This document shows, piece after piece, positions 7,602 through 17,447 of a stretch of DNA of 64,000 nucleotides. The stretch is from Capnocytophaga cynodegmi DSM 19736. Lineage in GTDB: Bacteria; Bacteroidota; Bacteroidia; Flavobacteriales; Flavobacteriaceae. Position 1 is the stretch's first letter. Each line of letters begins with the position of its first letter. Position numbers and translations under genes: made by a program. The notes beneath the pieces are model-generated. The model had not been told where the DNA came from. It was given only the letters and a program-made list of their open reading frames with translations, and made no database searches. The stretch is from the NCBI RefSeq assembly GCF_000379185.1, contig NZ_KB900715.1:124001-188000 (forward strand), in the 5' to 3' direction.

Positions 7602-10600
7602 TCACACTTTCTCCACGGAAATTTTCGTTACAATATCATCAAACTCAATAGGTTCGCCTGAAACATTTTCAGCAAACGTAAGTTCACTAGTAAGGGTTTC
7701 GCTTTTGATGTACTCCAAATTGTCCGAAACAGCCTCTTCCACGGCTTTTTGTTTTTGAATGCAAATATTGATTTTATCCGTAACATCAAAACCGCTGTCT
7801 TTTCGGATATTCTGAATACGATTTACCAACTCACGAGCGATTCCTTCTTTTCTCAACTCGTCAGTGATATGAATATCCAAGGCTACCAACAAATTCCCTG
7901 AACTTGCCACAAGCCACCCCTCGATGTCTTGTGTGGTGATTTCCACATCTTCAATGCTTAAAGTTACATCTTTTTCTTCTAATTTTATAATAATTTCACG
8001 ATTTTTTTCGATATTCTGAATATCTTCTTGCGTAAAATTCTGTATTTGAGCAACTACCAATTTCATATCTTTACCGAAACGAGGTCCCAAAGTTTTGAAA
8101 TTCGGTTTAATTTGCTTCACTAAAATACCCGAAGCATCTTCCAAAAGTTCAATTTCTTTAACGTTTACCTCTGATTTTATCAAATCGGCAACTGCTTCAA
8201 TTTCCCTTTTTTCAGCTTCGTTTGATACAGGAATCATAATTTTTTGCAACGGCTGACGCACCTTTATCATTTCCTTTTTACGAAGTGAAAGCACCAAAGA
8301 TGAAATATTTTGAGCTTTTTCCATTTTGCTCTCCAATGACTTGTCAATAAACGATTTATCTGTCGTTGGGAAAATGGTTAAATGCACACTTTCTGCCGTT
8401 TCTTTTTGGGTTCCTGACACCAAATCTCTGTACAATACCTCTGCGTAAAACGGAGCTACCGGAGCCATTAGTTTTGCCACGTTCAGAAGACAAGTGTACA
8501 AAGTCTGATAAGCCGAAATCTTATCTTCCTCATATTCACCCTTCCAGAAACGTCTGCGGCACAAACGCACATACCAGTTACTTAAATTCTCTTGTACAAA
8601 ATCCGAAATTAAGCGAGTGGCACGAGTAGGCTCATAGTCGGCAAAAGCCTCATCAACCTTTTGGATAAGGGTATGAAGTTCCGACAAAATCCAACGGTCG
8701 ATTTCAGGGCGTTTTTCTAAGGGAATTTCCTCTTCTTTGTATGTAAATCCGTCAATATTAGCATATAAAGCAAAGAATGAATAGGTGTTGTAAAGCGTTC
8801 CGAAAAACTTACGACGAACTTCGGCAACACCCTCCAAATCAAACTTTAAGTTATCCCACGGATTGGCATTGGAAATCATATACCAACGTGTGGCATCGGC
8901 TCCGTATTCTTCCAAAGTGGTGAACGGGTCGATAGCATTGCCCAAACGTTTAGACATTTTTTGTCCGTTTTTATCCAAAACTAATCCGTTGGAAACCACA
9001 TTTTTGTATGAAATTCCATCGAAAACTAATCCCGCAATCGCGTGAAGTGTATAGAACCAACCGCGTGTTTGGTCAACTCCTTCAGCGATGAAATCGGCTG
9101 TTTTCCAAGTGTTTTCAACCATTTCTTTGTTTTCGAACGGATAGTGCCATTGTGCGTAAGGCATTGCTCCCGAATCGAACCAAACGTCAATCAAATCGCT
9201 TTCGCGTTTCATCGGTTTGCCCGATGCTGAAACCAAAACGATTTTATCTACCACGTTTTTATGCAGGTCGATTTTCTCATAATTCTCGTCAGACATATTT
9301 CCTACCTGAAAATCAGCAAAAATATCTTCTTTCATTAGTCCTGCAGCGATAGACTTCTGAATTTCAGACTTTAACTCTTCCACAGAACCAATGATAATTT
9401 CTTCTTTTTTGTCTTCGGTTCGCCAAATCGGAAGCGGAATTCCCCAATAACGCGAACGCGACAAATTCCAATCGTTGGCGTTTTGTAACCAATTTCCGAA
9501 ACGTCCTTCACCGGTGGCTTTGGGTTTCCAATTGATGTTTTTATTTAAGTCGAAAAGGCGGTCTTTCACGTCCGTAATTTTGATGAACCAAGAATCGAGT
9601 GGATAGTACAAAACGGGTTTGTCAGTTCGCCAACAATGCGGATATGAGTGGACGTATTTTTCCACCTTAAAAGCTTTATTTTCAGTTTTTAAGAGAATTG
9701 CCAACTCTACGTCCCACGATTTTTCTGGTGCATTTTGGTCGTAATATTCGTTCTTGATGTATTTTCCGCTAAAAATTTCAGGAACATTTTCGCCTTTTAC
9801 AAATCTGCCCTGCAAATCCACAAGTGGAACAAGATTATCGTTTTCATCTTTGATGAGCATCGGCGGAATTCCGTTTTCTTTGGCAACGCGAGCGTCATCA
9901 GCACCAAAAGTCGGAGCGATGTGGACAATTCCTGTTCCGTCTTCCGTAGTTACGAAATCGCCTGTAATTACTCGGAAAGCTTGGTCGGCATTTTCCGCAG
10001 GACTAAACCACGGAATGAGTTGCTCATAGGTAGTCCCTTCTAAATCAGAACCTTTGAATTCAGCAAGGATTTGATAAGGAATTTTGGCGTGTTTCATCTC
10101 GCTGGTTTGCACAATTGCGACATTGATAATATCCAAAGCATCGTCTCTATTAGGAATTTCGTTGTATTTTTGCTCAATTCGGTTAAATATTTCAGAATTT
10201 TCACCTTCGGAAAATTTGCTTCCAAATAGTTTTGGTACTAAATCTTTTGCCAAAATTACATAAATCGGCTCGTAAGTGTATTGATTAAAAGTTTTAACCA
10301 GCACATAATCAATATTTTTACCCACAGCCAAAGCCATATTTGAAGGAAGCGTCCAAGGAGTGGTTGTCCAAGCCAATATGAATACATTCTCTCCTAAATC
10401 TTTGAACTGATTTATAAGCTGATACGAAAAAGTTTTCACACGGAATTGAGCCACAATCGTAGTATCCGAAACATCACGATACGTACCTGGTTGGTTGAGT
10501 TCGTGAGAAGAAAGTCCTGTTCCTGCCTTTGGCGAATACGGCTGAATGGTGTAGCCCTTATACAGCAAACCTTTGTTGTAAATTTGCTTCAAAAGCCACC

Positions 10601-11078
10601 AAACTGATTCCATATATTTGGATTTGTAGGTAATGTACGGATTTTCCATATCTACCCAATACCCCATTTTTTCGGTAAGGTCATTCCAAATGTTGGTGTA
10701 ACGCATCACGGCTTCTTTACAAGCCTTGTTGTAGTCTTCCACCGAAATTTTCTTTCCGATGTCTTCTTTAGTAATGCCCAACTCTTTTTCCACGCCAAGC
10801 TCCACAGGAAGTCCGTGCGTATCCCAACCTGCTTTTCGTTTTACTTGAAATTCTTTTTGAGTTTTATAACGGCAGAAAATATCCTTAATCGTACGTGCCA
10901 TCACGTGATGAATGCCCGGAAGCCCATTTGCCGAAGGCGGACCTTCAAAAAATACAAACGGCTCTTTGCCCTCACGCGTTTCAATACTTTTTTCAAAAAT
11001 ATTATTTTCTTGCCAATATGTAAGTATCTCTTTGGCAACGACTGATAAATCTAAGTTTTTGTGCTCTGTGAATTTCAT
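7602..11078 (-). CDS. ileS: isoleucyl-tRNA synthetase, eukaryote-like long form
   Basis: 1158 residues from MKFTEHKNLDLSVVAKEIL. This start is preferred over one 14 codons upstream (11120) because the family begins there. The class I signature reads PSANGLPGIHH (HIGH-equivalent, about residues 50-60) and the second is GQKMSKRLGN (about residue 710). The tRNA-binding anticodon domain follows (EIDRWILSELHTLIQKVDEA). The CP1 editing domain with GWDTHGLPVE and TTPWTLPSNMAL is present. The length and the modified HIGH motif place it with the eukaryote-like IleS type, which in other bacteria is associated with low mupirocin sensitivity. It charges tRNA-Ile in the cytoplasm. Confidence 0.97.
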   Translation of the reverse strand: MKFTEHKNLDLSVVAKEILTYWQENNIFEKSIETREGKEPFVFFEGPPSANGLPGIHHVMARTIKDIFCRYKTQKEFQVKRKAGWDTHGLPVELGVEKELGITKEDIGKKISVEDYNKACKEAVMRYTNIWNDLTEKMGYWVDMENPYITYKSKYMESVWWLLKQIYNKGLLYKGYTIQPYSPKAGTGLSSHELNQPGTYRDVSDTTIVAQFRVKTFSYQLINQFKDLGENVFILAWTTTPWTLPSNMALAVGKNIDYVLVKTFNQYTYEPIYVILAKDLVPKLFGSKFSEGENSEIFNRIEQKYNEIPNRDDALDIINVAIVQTSEMKHAKIPYQILAEFKGSDLEGTTYEQLIPWFSPAENADQAFRVITGDFVTTEDGTGIVHIAPTFGADDARVAKENGIPPMLIKDENDNLVPLVDLQGRFVKGENVPEIFSGKYIKNEYYDQNAPEKSWDVELAILLKTENKAFKVEKYVHSYPHCWRTDKPVLYYPLDSWFIKITDVKDRLFDLNKNINWKPKATGEGRFGNWLQNANDWNLSRSRYWGIPLPIWRTEDKKEEIIIGSVEELKSEIQKSIAAGLMKEDIFADFQVGNMSDENYEKIDLHKNVVDKIVLVSASGKPMKRESDLIDVWFDSGAMPYAQWHYPFENKEMVENTWKTADFIAEGVDQTRGWFYTLHAIAGLVFDGISYKNVVSNGLVLDKNGQKMSKRLGNAIDPFTTLEEYGADATRWYMISNANPWDNLKFDLEGVAEVRRKFFGTLYNTYSFFALYANIDGFTYKEEEIPLEKRPEIDRWILSELHTLIQKVDEAFADYEPTRATRLISDFVQENLSNWYVRLCRRRFWKGEYEEDKISAYQTLYTCLLNVAKLMAPVAPFYAEVLYRDLVSGTQKETAESVHLTIFPTTDKSFIDKSLESKMEKAQNISSLVLSLRKKEMIKVRQPLQKIMIPVSNEAEKREIEAVADLIKSEVNVKEIELLEDASGILVKQIKPNFKTLGPRFGKDMKLVVAQIQNFTQEDIQNIEKNREIIIKLEEKDVTLSIEDVEITTQDIEGWLVASSGNLLVALDIHITDELRKEGIARELVNRIQNIRKDSGFDVTDKINICIQKQKAVEEAVSDNLEYIKSETLTSELTFAENVSGEPIEFDDIVTKISVEKV

Positions 11079-11257
11079 TTCCAAAACTTGTAAATTACTA
11101 AAAGAAAAACAATAGTACAAATTTTTATACTATTAACTACTTTTTTTAAATGTGCGAATTTAAGAAAAAAATATGGAATAACGACCAAATCTTTTCCTAT
11201 TTATTTTAATTTGAATTACCTTTTTCTCCAGAAAAATGTTTCCACATCGAAATTAAA

Positions 11258-11300
11258 TAAAAAAGTTGCTCAAAAAAGATATTTTGAACAACTTTATATT
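11258..11300 (-). terminator. intrinsic terminator of serS
   Basis: On the minus strand the sequence reads AAAGTTGTTCAAAA, a short loop, then TTTTGAGCAACTTTTTT, giving a strong stem followed by a T-run. It lies about 20 bases after the serS stop. Confidence 0.85.
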
Positions 11301-11317
11301 TTTCTATTTTTTAATTA

Positions 11318-12586
11318 TCAAATAATATCAAATCCTGTATATTTTCGAAGCACTTCAGGCACAACTATACCTTCTTCGGTCTGATAATTTTCTAAAATCC
11401 CTGCCAAAACGCGAGGTAAAGCCAAGGAACTTCCGTTAAGTGTATGAGCTAATTTATTCTTTCCGTCAGAATCTTTATAACGCAACTTCAATCGATTAGC
11501 CTGATACGTTTCAAAATTAGACACCGAACTGATTTCCAACCACTTTTGCTGAGCCGTTGAATACACCTCAAAATCATAGGTTAAAGCAGATGTAAAGCCT
11601 AAATCTCCTCCGCAAAGTCGCAAAATTCGGTAAGGCAACTTTAGCTCATTGAGGATTGATTTTACGTGTTCTACCATTCCTTCTAAAGCTTTGTACGAAT
11701 TATCGGGGTGTTCTACACGAACAATTTCAACCTTATCAAATTGGTGCAAACGATTCAATCCACGAACGTGAGCTCCATAACTTCCAGCCTCCCGACGGAA
11801 ACAAGGTGTATACGCCGTGCAACAAATAGGAAGTTCATTTTCAGAAACTAACACATCTCTAAAAAAATTAGTTACTGGAACCTCAGCAGTAGGAATTAAA
11901 TACAGGTCATCCATACCAATGTGATACATTTGTCCTTCTTTATCAGGAAGTTGACCTGTTCCAAATCCTGAAGCTTCATTCACAACGTGTGGCACTTGAA
12001 ATTCCTGATAACCAGCTTCAGTATTTTTGTCCAAAAAGTAGGTAATTAAAGCTCGTTGCAACTTAGCTCCTTTTCCTTTGTAGACAGGAAAACCCGCTCC
12101 TGTAATCTTCACACCTAACTCAAAATCAATTATATCGTACTTTTTGGCCAACTCCCAATGCGGCAGAGCATTCTCGCCTAAATTAGGAACTTCTCCAGCC
12201 TGAAAAACTACTTCATTATCCGTTTCAGAAGTACCAAAAGGAACTAACTCATTAGGAATATTAGGAATACGATATAATAAATCGTTTAATTTTTCTGAAA
12301 TTTCAGCAAGGTTATCGGATAAAGTTTTTGATTTATCTTTCAACTCCACCGTTTTCTCTTTCAAAGAATTAGCTTCAGACACTTTGCCTGACTTAAATAG
12401 CATTCCTATTTCCTTTGAAATTGCGTTCGATTCTGCTAACACATTATCTAACTCAACTTGTGTAGCTCTACGTTTTTCATCTAAATCAATTACTGAATCT
12501 ATAATGTGTAAATCCTTGAAATTTCTCTTTTTGAGTCCCTCTAAAACGACATTTTTATTTTCTCTGACAAAGGTAAGTTGCAACAT
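11318..12586 (-). CDS. serS: seryl-tRNA synthetase
   Basis: 422 residues, the usual bacterial length. The N-terminal antiparallel coiled-coil arm (about residues 30-100, VIDLDEKRRATQVELDNVLA onward) recognises the long variable arm of tRNA-Ser. The class II core follows, with motif 2 FRREAGSYGAHVRGLNRLHQ and motif 3 GSSLALPRVLAGILENYQ. The gene has its own promoter (12617-12646) and terminator, so it is a single-gene unit convergent with nothing and divergent from glutamine synthetase. Confidence 0.97.
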   Translation of the reverse strand: MLQLTFVRENKNVVLEGLKKRNFKDLHIIDSVIDLDEKRRATQVELDNVLAESNAISKEIGMLFKSGKVSEANSLKEKTVELKDKSKTLSDNLAEISEKLNDLLYRIPNIPNELVPFGTSETDNEVVFQAGEVPNLGENALPHWELAKKYDIIDFELGVKITGAGFPVYKGKGAKLQRALITYFLDKNTEAGYQEFQVPHVVNEASGFGTGQLPDKEGQMYHIGMDDLYLIPTAEVPVTNFFRDVLVSENELPICCTAYTPCFRREAGSYGAHVRGLNRLHQFDKVEIVRVEHPDNSYKALEGMVEHVKSILNELKLPYRILRLCGGDLGFTSALTYDFEVYSTAQQKWLEISSVSNFETYQANRLKLRYKDSDGKNKLAHTLNGSSLALPRVLAGILENYQTEEGIVVPEVLRKYTGFDII

Positions 12587-12616
12587 ATCAATTATATTTT
12601 ATCTGTTTTTGAAAGA

Positions 12617-12646
12617 CAAAATTACAATAATATTTCACAAAGGCAA
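12617..12646 (-). promoter_or_regulatory. serS promoter
   Basis: On the minus strand TTG (12646-12644), 19 bases, then TAATTTTG (12624-12617), an exact fit to the Bacteroidota promoter pattern. The serS start codon lies about 30 bases downstream. Confidence 0.65.
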
Positions 12647-12793
12647 AAAAAGTATTTTTATGATACATTTTCTGCACCATAAATAACTTGATTATATCTT
12701 CTGTTAGAAGATTAAAGCATCTTCTTGAAAAACAAAATCAACGAAAAAACTATTATTTTTATACAACATACAATAATTTTTACAGGGGTGTTA

Positions 12794-12823
12794 TTGATAT
12801 TTTATATATTATTTATACATTTG
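12794..12823 (+). promoter_or_regulatory. glutamine synthetase promoter
   Basis: TTG (12794-12796), 19 bases, TACATTTG (12816-12823), followed 21 bases later by the start codon. Exact fit to the Bacteroidota consensus. Confidence 0.75.
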
Positions 12824-12844
12824 CCCCCATAAAATACACCACAT

Positions 12845-15031
12845 ATGCCAAATTTACGTTTTAACGCTTTAAAAGAAGTAGGACTAAGAAAACCAGTTGT
12901 AATTACTGAAAAAGGAAAACGTTCTGAGCTTTTCGGCAAAAATGTTTTCAATGAAGAGGCTATGCGTCAGTTTATGACAAGTGAAGCCTTTGAAAGTGTA
13001 ATGAATTCCATTCATTATGGAATAAAAATCGACCGCAAAGTTGCTGACCAAGTTGCTGCGGCTATGCGTGATTGGGCAATTTCCAAAGGAGCAACTCACT
13101 ACACACATTGGTTTCAGCCCTTAACAGGGACTACTGCCGAAAAACACGATGCTTTTTTCGAACCTGTAGGAAGAGGTAAAGCCATTGAAAAATTTGGAGG
13201 AGGACAATTAGTACAGCAAGAATCAGATGCTTCGAGTTTTCCTAATGGAGGAATTCGAAATACTTTTGAAGCTCGTGGCTACACCGCTTGGGACCCCTCC
13301 TCTCCCCCATTCGTTTACGGAACTACTCTCTGTATACCAACAATTTTCATTTCTTACACAGGAGAAGCACTTGATAATAAAACACCTTTATTAAAAGCTA
13401 TGGCAGCCATCGACCAAGCAGCCACAGAGGTAGCCAAATACTTTGACAAAAATGTGACGAAAGTTACTCCAACTTTGGGCTGGGAACAGGAATACTTCTT
13501 GGTAGACAAGGCTTTAGCAAACACACGTCCTGACCTCATACTTGCTGGACGTACACTTTTGGGGCAACAAGCCGCTAAAGGACAACAACTGGACGACCAT
13601 TACTTTGGTTCAATTCCCGATAGAGTATTAAGCTATATGCGTGATTTAGAGCACGAATGTTTACTACTGGGAATTCCAGCAAAAACAAGACACAACGAAG
13701 TTGCTCCCAACCAGTTTGAATTAGCGCCCATCTTTGAAGAAGCTAATCTGGCAGTTGACCAGAATTCTCTTTTGATGGACGTTATGAACAAAGTCGCTGA
13801 GCGTCATAACTTTGTAGTTCTTTTCCACGAAAAGCCTTTCGCTGGAGTAAATGGTTCAGGAAAGCACAACAACTGGTCATTGGCCACTGACACTGGCGTA
13901 AACTTACTTGCCCCAGGAAAAACACCAATGAAAAACTTGCAGTTTTTAACCTTCTTCATTTGTACCATAAAAGCTGTTTGCGAATACGAAGAACTACTCA
14001 GAGCTTCTGTAGCTTCAGCGAGTAATGACCACCGCTTGGGGGCGAATGAGGCTCCTCCTGCTATTGTTTCTGTGTTCATTGGCGAACAGCTTACTAAAGT
14101 TTTAGATGAGTTAGAGGACGTTTCTACAGGAAAACTTTCTCCAGAAGAAAAAACAGACCTAAAACTTAACGTTGTAGGTAAAATTCCTGATTTATTCTTG
14201 GATAATACTGACAGAAACCGAACTTCTTCCTTCGCTTTTACTGGAAATAAATTTGAATTTCGTGCGGTAGGTTCTAAAGCAAACTGCGGAAAACCGATGG
14301 CTATCATCAATACAATTGTTGCTAAACAACTTATCGAATTCAAAAAAGAAGTAGACCACTTAATTGATAATAAAGGACTTAAAAAGGACGAAGCCATTTT
14401 CAACGCATTACGAGAATATATCAAACAATCCAAAAAAATCCGTTTTGAAGGAGATGGATACAGCGAAGCTTGGGAAAAAGAAGCTGCAAAAAGAGGACTG
14501 AGTAATAACAAAACAACCCCCGAAGCACTAAAAGCAAATATTTCGGAAAAAGCAATCGCCTTATTTGAAGAAATGAAAGTGATGACCCGAGTTGAAATTG
14601 AAGCTCGTTACGAAATTGAATTGGAAGAATACACCAAAAACATCCAAATTGAAGGTCGTTTAATCGGAGATATTGCTCGAAATCACGTAGTTCCAACAGC
14701 CGTAAGATATCAAAACACGTTAATTGAAAATGTGAAAGGCTTGAAAGAAATCTTTGGAAATGACTATCAAGGAGTTGCTGATGAACAAATAGAATTAATC
14801 AAACGAATATCAAATCATATAAAAATGATTCACAGCAAAGTAGACGCAATGATTGAGGCTCGAAAAGAAGCAAACAAACTCATTTCTGCCGAAGAGAAAG
14901 CCGATGCTTATTGCAATAAAGTAAAACCATTTTTCGATGAAATTCGTTACCATTGTGATAAATTGGAAACGATGGTTGATGACGAATTGTGGACACTTAC
15001 TAAATATCGTGAGTTATTGTTCACAAACTAA
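12845..15031 (+). CDS. glnN: glutamine synthetase type III
   Basis: 728 residues, the length of GSIII rather than the 450-470 of GSI. The N-terminus has MPNLRFNALKEVGLRKPV. The catalytic beta-barrel region carries GWEQEYFLVD (metal-binding Glu) and NQFELAPIFEEANLAVDQN, KPFAGVNGSGKHNNWS (ammonium/ATP site) and SASNDHRLGANEAPPAI. The enzyme makes glutamine from glutamate and ammonia with ATP and forms dodecamers. Expression from the promoter at 12794 starts a very short leader. No GlnB or Nif-type regulator is beside it. Confidence 0.97.
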   Translation: MPNLRFNALKEVGLRKPVVITEKGKRSELFGKNVFNEEAMRQFMTSEAFESVMNSIHYGIKIDRKVADQVAAAMRDWAISKGATHYTHWFQPLTGTTAEKHDAFFEPVGRGKAIEKFGGGQLVQQESDASSFPNGGIRNTFEARGYTAWDPSSPPFVYGTTLCIPTIFISYTGEALDNKTPLLKAMAAIDQAATEVAKYFDKNVTKVTPTLGWEQEYFLVDKALANTRPDLILAGRTLLGQQAAKGQQLDDHYFGSIPDRVLSYMRDLEHECLLLGIPAKTRHNEVAPNQFELAPIFEEANLAVDQNSLLMDVMNKVAERHNFVVLFHEKPFAGVNGSGKHNNWSLATDTGVNLLAPGKTPMKNLQFLTFFICTIKAVCEYEELLRASVASASNDHRLGANEAPPAIVSVFIGEQLTKVLDELEDVSTGKLSPEEKTDLKLNVVGKIPDLFLDNTDRNRTSSFAFTGNKFEFRAVGSKANCGKPMAIINTIVAKQLIEFKKEVDHLIDNKGLKKDEAIFNALREYIKQSKKIRFEGDGYSEAWEKEAAKRGLSNNKTTPEALKANISEKAIALFEEMKVMTRVEIEARYEIELEEYTKNIQIEGRLIGDIARNHVVPTAVRYQNTLIENVKGLKEIFGNDYQGVADEQIELIKRISNHIKMIHSKVDAMIEARKEANKLISAEEKADAYCNKVKPFFDEIRYHCDKLETMVDDELWTLTKYRELLFTN

Positions 15032-15045
15032 AATCTTTTCAAAAC

Positions 15046-15075
15046 AAAAGCACTTTTTTCAAAGTGCTTTTTTTA
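15046..15075 (+). terminator. intrinsic terminator of glutamine synthetase
   Basis: AAAAGCACTTT, short TTTC loop, AAAGTGCTTTT and a continuing T-run, 15 bases after the stop codon. Confidence 0.88.
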
Positions 15076-15175
15076 TTATTCCTAAATTATTTTCTAAGAT
15101 TTTTTGTATTCCTAAATCTTTCCCAAATCTTCAAATACTTTTGCTCCTGTAAACAAATAAATACTTTTTTATCGT

Positions 15176-15622
15176 ATGAAAAATTTTAAAAAAATCACAA
15201 CCTTATTAGTTGCTTTATTTACTGTAACATTTGCTTCTGCACAAGATGATAGATTTATTTCTTTCAGCCAATTACCTGCAAAAGCACAATCTTTCATTAA
15301 AGAATATTTTTCAGAAGAAAATATTGCTTCTGTTTGGGTGGATACAGATTATTTAGTTAAGAAAGAATACACCGTTGTTTTCAATGATGGTTCAGAAGTA
15401 GAATTTTATTCAAATGGAGATTGGGAAGAAGTAAAATCAAGAACTAGTGAAGTTCCAGCGAGAATTATACCTTCTGGAGTAGCTCAACACGTACAGAGAA
15501 ACTTTCCGAATACTTTTGTGAAAGAAATAAAAAAACGCAAATACGGGTATGAAGTTGAACTTTCTAACGGACTTGATTTAGAATTCAATCGTGCTGGAAA
15601 ATTCTTAAGAATTGATGATTAA
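15176..15622 (+). CDS. secreted PepSY-like (DUF2874/BLIP-like) protein
   Basis: 148 residues with a signal peptide (MKNFKKITTLLVALFTVTFA, SAQDD). The mature part is one PepSY-like unit: FSQLPAKAQSFIKEYFSE, then YTVVFNDGSEVEFYSNGDWEE, then a second half with VAQHVQRNFPNTFVKEI and GYEVELSNGLDLEFNRAGKF. It is probably soluble in the periplasm; there is no lipobox, unlike its two neighbours. A -7 box TACTTTTG lies at 15136-15143. It is the first of three tandem paralogues. Function is unknown; related folds bind or inhibit other proteins. Confidence 0.85.
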   Translation: MKNFKKITTLLVALFTVTFASAQDDRFISFSQLPAKAQSFIKEYFSEENIASVWVDTDYLVKKEYTVVFNDGSEVEFYSNGDWEEVKSRTSEVPARIIPSGVAQHVQRNFPNTFVKEIKKRKYGYEVELSNGLDLEFNRAGKFLRIDD

Positions 15623-15648
15623 GCATATTCAATAAACAAATTTGACTT

Positions 15649-16086
15649 ATGAAAAAAACTATACTTTGCCTATTTATTGTAATATCATTTTTAGTTTCTT
15701 GCAACGACAACGATAGCAGAAATTTAAGTTTCAATAACTTACCTAATGAAGGACAATCATTTATTACTGAGTACTTCTCTGATCTTAAAATTTCTCAATC
15801 TATGAGAGACGATGACGGAAGTTACGATATCCGATTTACAAATGGAACAGAAATTGATTTTGATGCACAAGGAAGGTGGACAAGCGTAAAGGCCTCTGAT
15901 AGACAACCTCTTTTACACACGTCCTTCATTCCCAACGCAATTACTTCATACATAAATCAAAACTATCCAAAAAATGCAATAAATAGCATTGAAAGAATAG
16001 CAACAGGATATGAAGTAGAGCTTTTGGGCTTAACTCAAGAACTGATATTTGATAAAAACGGAAACTTCGTAAGACTAAATAAATAA
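15649..16086 (+). CDS. PepSY-like lipoprotein, one domain
   Basis: 145 residues with a lipoprotein signal (lipobox LVSC, Cys at about residue 18). It has the same repeat plan as the gene before: NNLPNEGQSFITEYFSD, YDIRFTNGTEIDFDAQGRWT, ITSYINQNYPKNAINSIERI, GYEVELLGLTQELIFDKNGNFV. It starts 26 bases after the upstream gene and is followed at 35 bases by the next paralogue, so the three form an operon. It is likely anchored in the outer or inner membrane facing the periplasm. Function not known. Confidence 0.85.
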   Translation: MKKTILCLFIVISFLVSCNDNDSRNLSFNNLPNEGQSFITEYFSDLKISQSMRDDDGSYDIRFTNGTEIDFDAQGRWTSVKASDRQPLLHTSFIPNAITSYINQNYPKNAINSIERIATGYEVELLGLTQELIFDKNGNFVRLNK

Positions 16087-16121
16087 GAAATTATATTTTA
16101 AAAAATTTAAATTACATAATT

Positions 16122-17396
16122 ATGAGAAAACTTTTTTCAAAACTAGCAATTATTGCTCTCGCAACATCTCTAATGGCTTATTCTTGTGAGAAGGACGATT
16201 TGATTCCTCACAACAATTTGCCTAACACAGCACAATCATTCATAAGTAAATACTTTAATGGTGCTAATGTTGTTAAAACAGAAACCGAGAGTAACGGAAG
16301 ATACTCTGTTGATTTATCCAATGGAGTAGAAGTTGATTTCGATGCAAATGGAAATTGGACTAAAGTTGATGCACGTGATGGACAAGCCTTGTCTGCACTA
16401 GTAACGTCAATGGATTTCATTCCTCAAAGCATCATTAACCACGTAACAACTACTTATCCTAAAAATGCCATCAATAGCATTGAGAAGAAAAAAACAGGTT
16501 ACGAGGTAGACCTTGTAGGAGTTGAAAAAGACATCTATTTTGATGTTAATGGACAACCTATATCTTCTGGAACAGGTAACAACAACGGTGGAAACGGGAA
16601 TACTGGAACAGGTAATACAACCATTGTAGGAACAGTTCCTCAAGTTGTTCAAACTAAAGCTAATGAATTTTTGAAAACTTACTTCGCTTCAATTGCTATT
16701 ACCAAAATTGAAGTAGAATCTAATAAAGTAGATTACGATTTGGCTAATGGAGTTGATATTGATTTTGACCTAATAAATGGTAATTGGATAAATGTTGACG
16801 CTCGTGACGGACAAGCTTTATCAAAGACGGCTTTCATTCCTCAAAGTATTCTTAATCACTTGAGAACAACGTATCCTAACAATCCTATCAACGGAATTGA
16901 GAAAACTGTTACAGGTTACGAAGTAGAACTAGTTGGAATCAAAAACGACATCCACTTTAACACTAACGGACAACCTATTGGTGCAGGTAACAACAACGGT
17001 GGAAACGGGAACGCTGGAACAGGTAATACAACCATTGTAGGAACAGTTCCTCAAGTTGTTCAAACAAATGCTAATAACTTCTTAGCTACTCACTTCCCTT
17101 CAATTGCCATTAAAAAAATTGAGGTGGAATCTAACAAAGTAGAATACGATTTGGTTAATGGTGTTGACATTGATTTTGACCTAAATGGTAATTGGATAAA
17201 CGTTGATGCTCCTGACAGACAATCTATTCCAACAGGATTCATTCCTGCTGCAATAAGAAGATATGTACAAGCAAATTACTCGAGATACGCTTTCAACAGC
17301 ATTGAAAAGAAAGCCAATTCTTACGAAGTAGAACTTGTAGGATTTCACAAAGACTTAATTTTTGATTTGAATGGTAACTTCATAAGATTAGATTAA
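16122..17396 (+). CDS. PepSY-like lipoprotein with three domain copies
   Basis: 424 residues with a lipoprotein signal (MAYSC lipobox, Cys at about 22). It has three PepSY-like units, at about residues 27-146, 165-285 and 305-424, each ending in a GYEVELVG-type strand. Units 1-2 and 2-3 are joined by glycine/asparagine linkers (GNNNGGNGN type, then GNTTIVGTVPQVVQT). The linkers are encoded by 82-bp repeats at 16573-16654 and 16984-17065 that differ at two bases, so the third unit arose by recent in-frame duplication. It is probably surface- or periplasm-exposed. The terminator at 17405 ends the operon. Confidence 0.87.
   Translation: MRKLFSKLAIIALATSLMAYSCEKDDLIPHNNLPNTAQSFISKYFNGANVVKTETESNGRYSVDLSNGVEVDFDANGNWTKVDARDGQALSALVTSMDFIPQSIINHVTTTYPKNAINSIEKKKTGYEVDLVGVEKDIYFDVNGQPISSGTGNNNGGNGNTGTGNTTIVGTVPQVVQTKANEFLKTYFASIAITKIEVESNKVDYDLANGVDIDFDLINGNWINVDARDGQALSKTAFIPQSILNHLRTTYPNNPINGIEKTVTGYEVELVGIKNDIHFNTNGQPIGAGNNNGGNGNAGTGNTTIVGTVPQVVQTNANNFLATHFPSIAIKKIEVESNKVEYDLVNGVDIDFDLNGNWINVDAPDRQSIPTGFIPAAIRRYVQANYSRYAFNSIEKKANSYEVELVGFHKDLIFDLNGNFIRLD
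16573..16654. repeat. 82-bp direct repeat, copy 1
   Basis: Matches 16984-17065 with two mismatches. The spacing is 411 bp (137 codons), one PepSY-like unit, so the repeat keeps frame. Confidence 0.9.
16984..17065. repeat. 82-bp direct repeat, copy 2
   Basis: Second copy of the linker-coding repeat described at 16573-16654. Confidence 0.9.
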
Positions 17397-17404
17397 CAAA
17401 ACGA

Positions 17405-17435
17405 AAAAGCCCTCAGAATTCTGAGGGCTTTTTTT
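17405..17435. terminator. bidirectional intrinsic terminator
   Basis: Perfect palindrome AAAAGCCCTCAGAATT and its complement, with T-runs usable on both strands. It lies between the convergent PepSY-like operon and the MFS gene. Confidence 0.88.
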
Positions 17436-17447
17436 ATTTACTATTGA

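Noticed and set aside
13804-14511. 235-residue open frame on the minus strand
   Set aside because: It lies wholly inside the plus-strand glutamine synthetase gene, which has all the catalytic motifs; the frame has no recognisable domain and no promoter.
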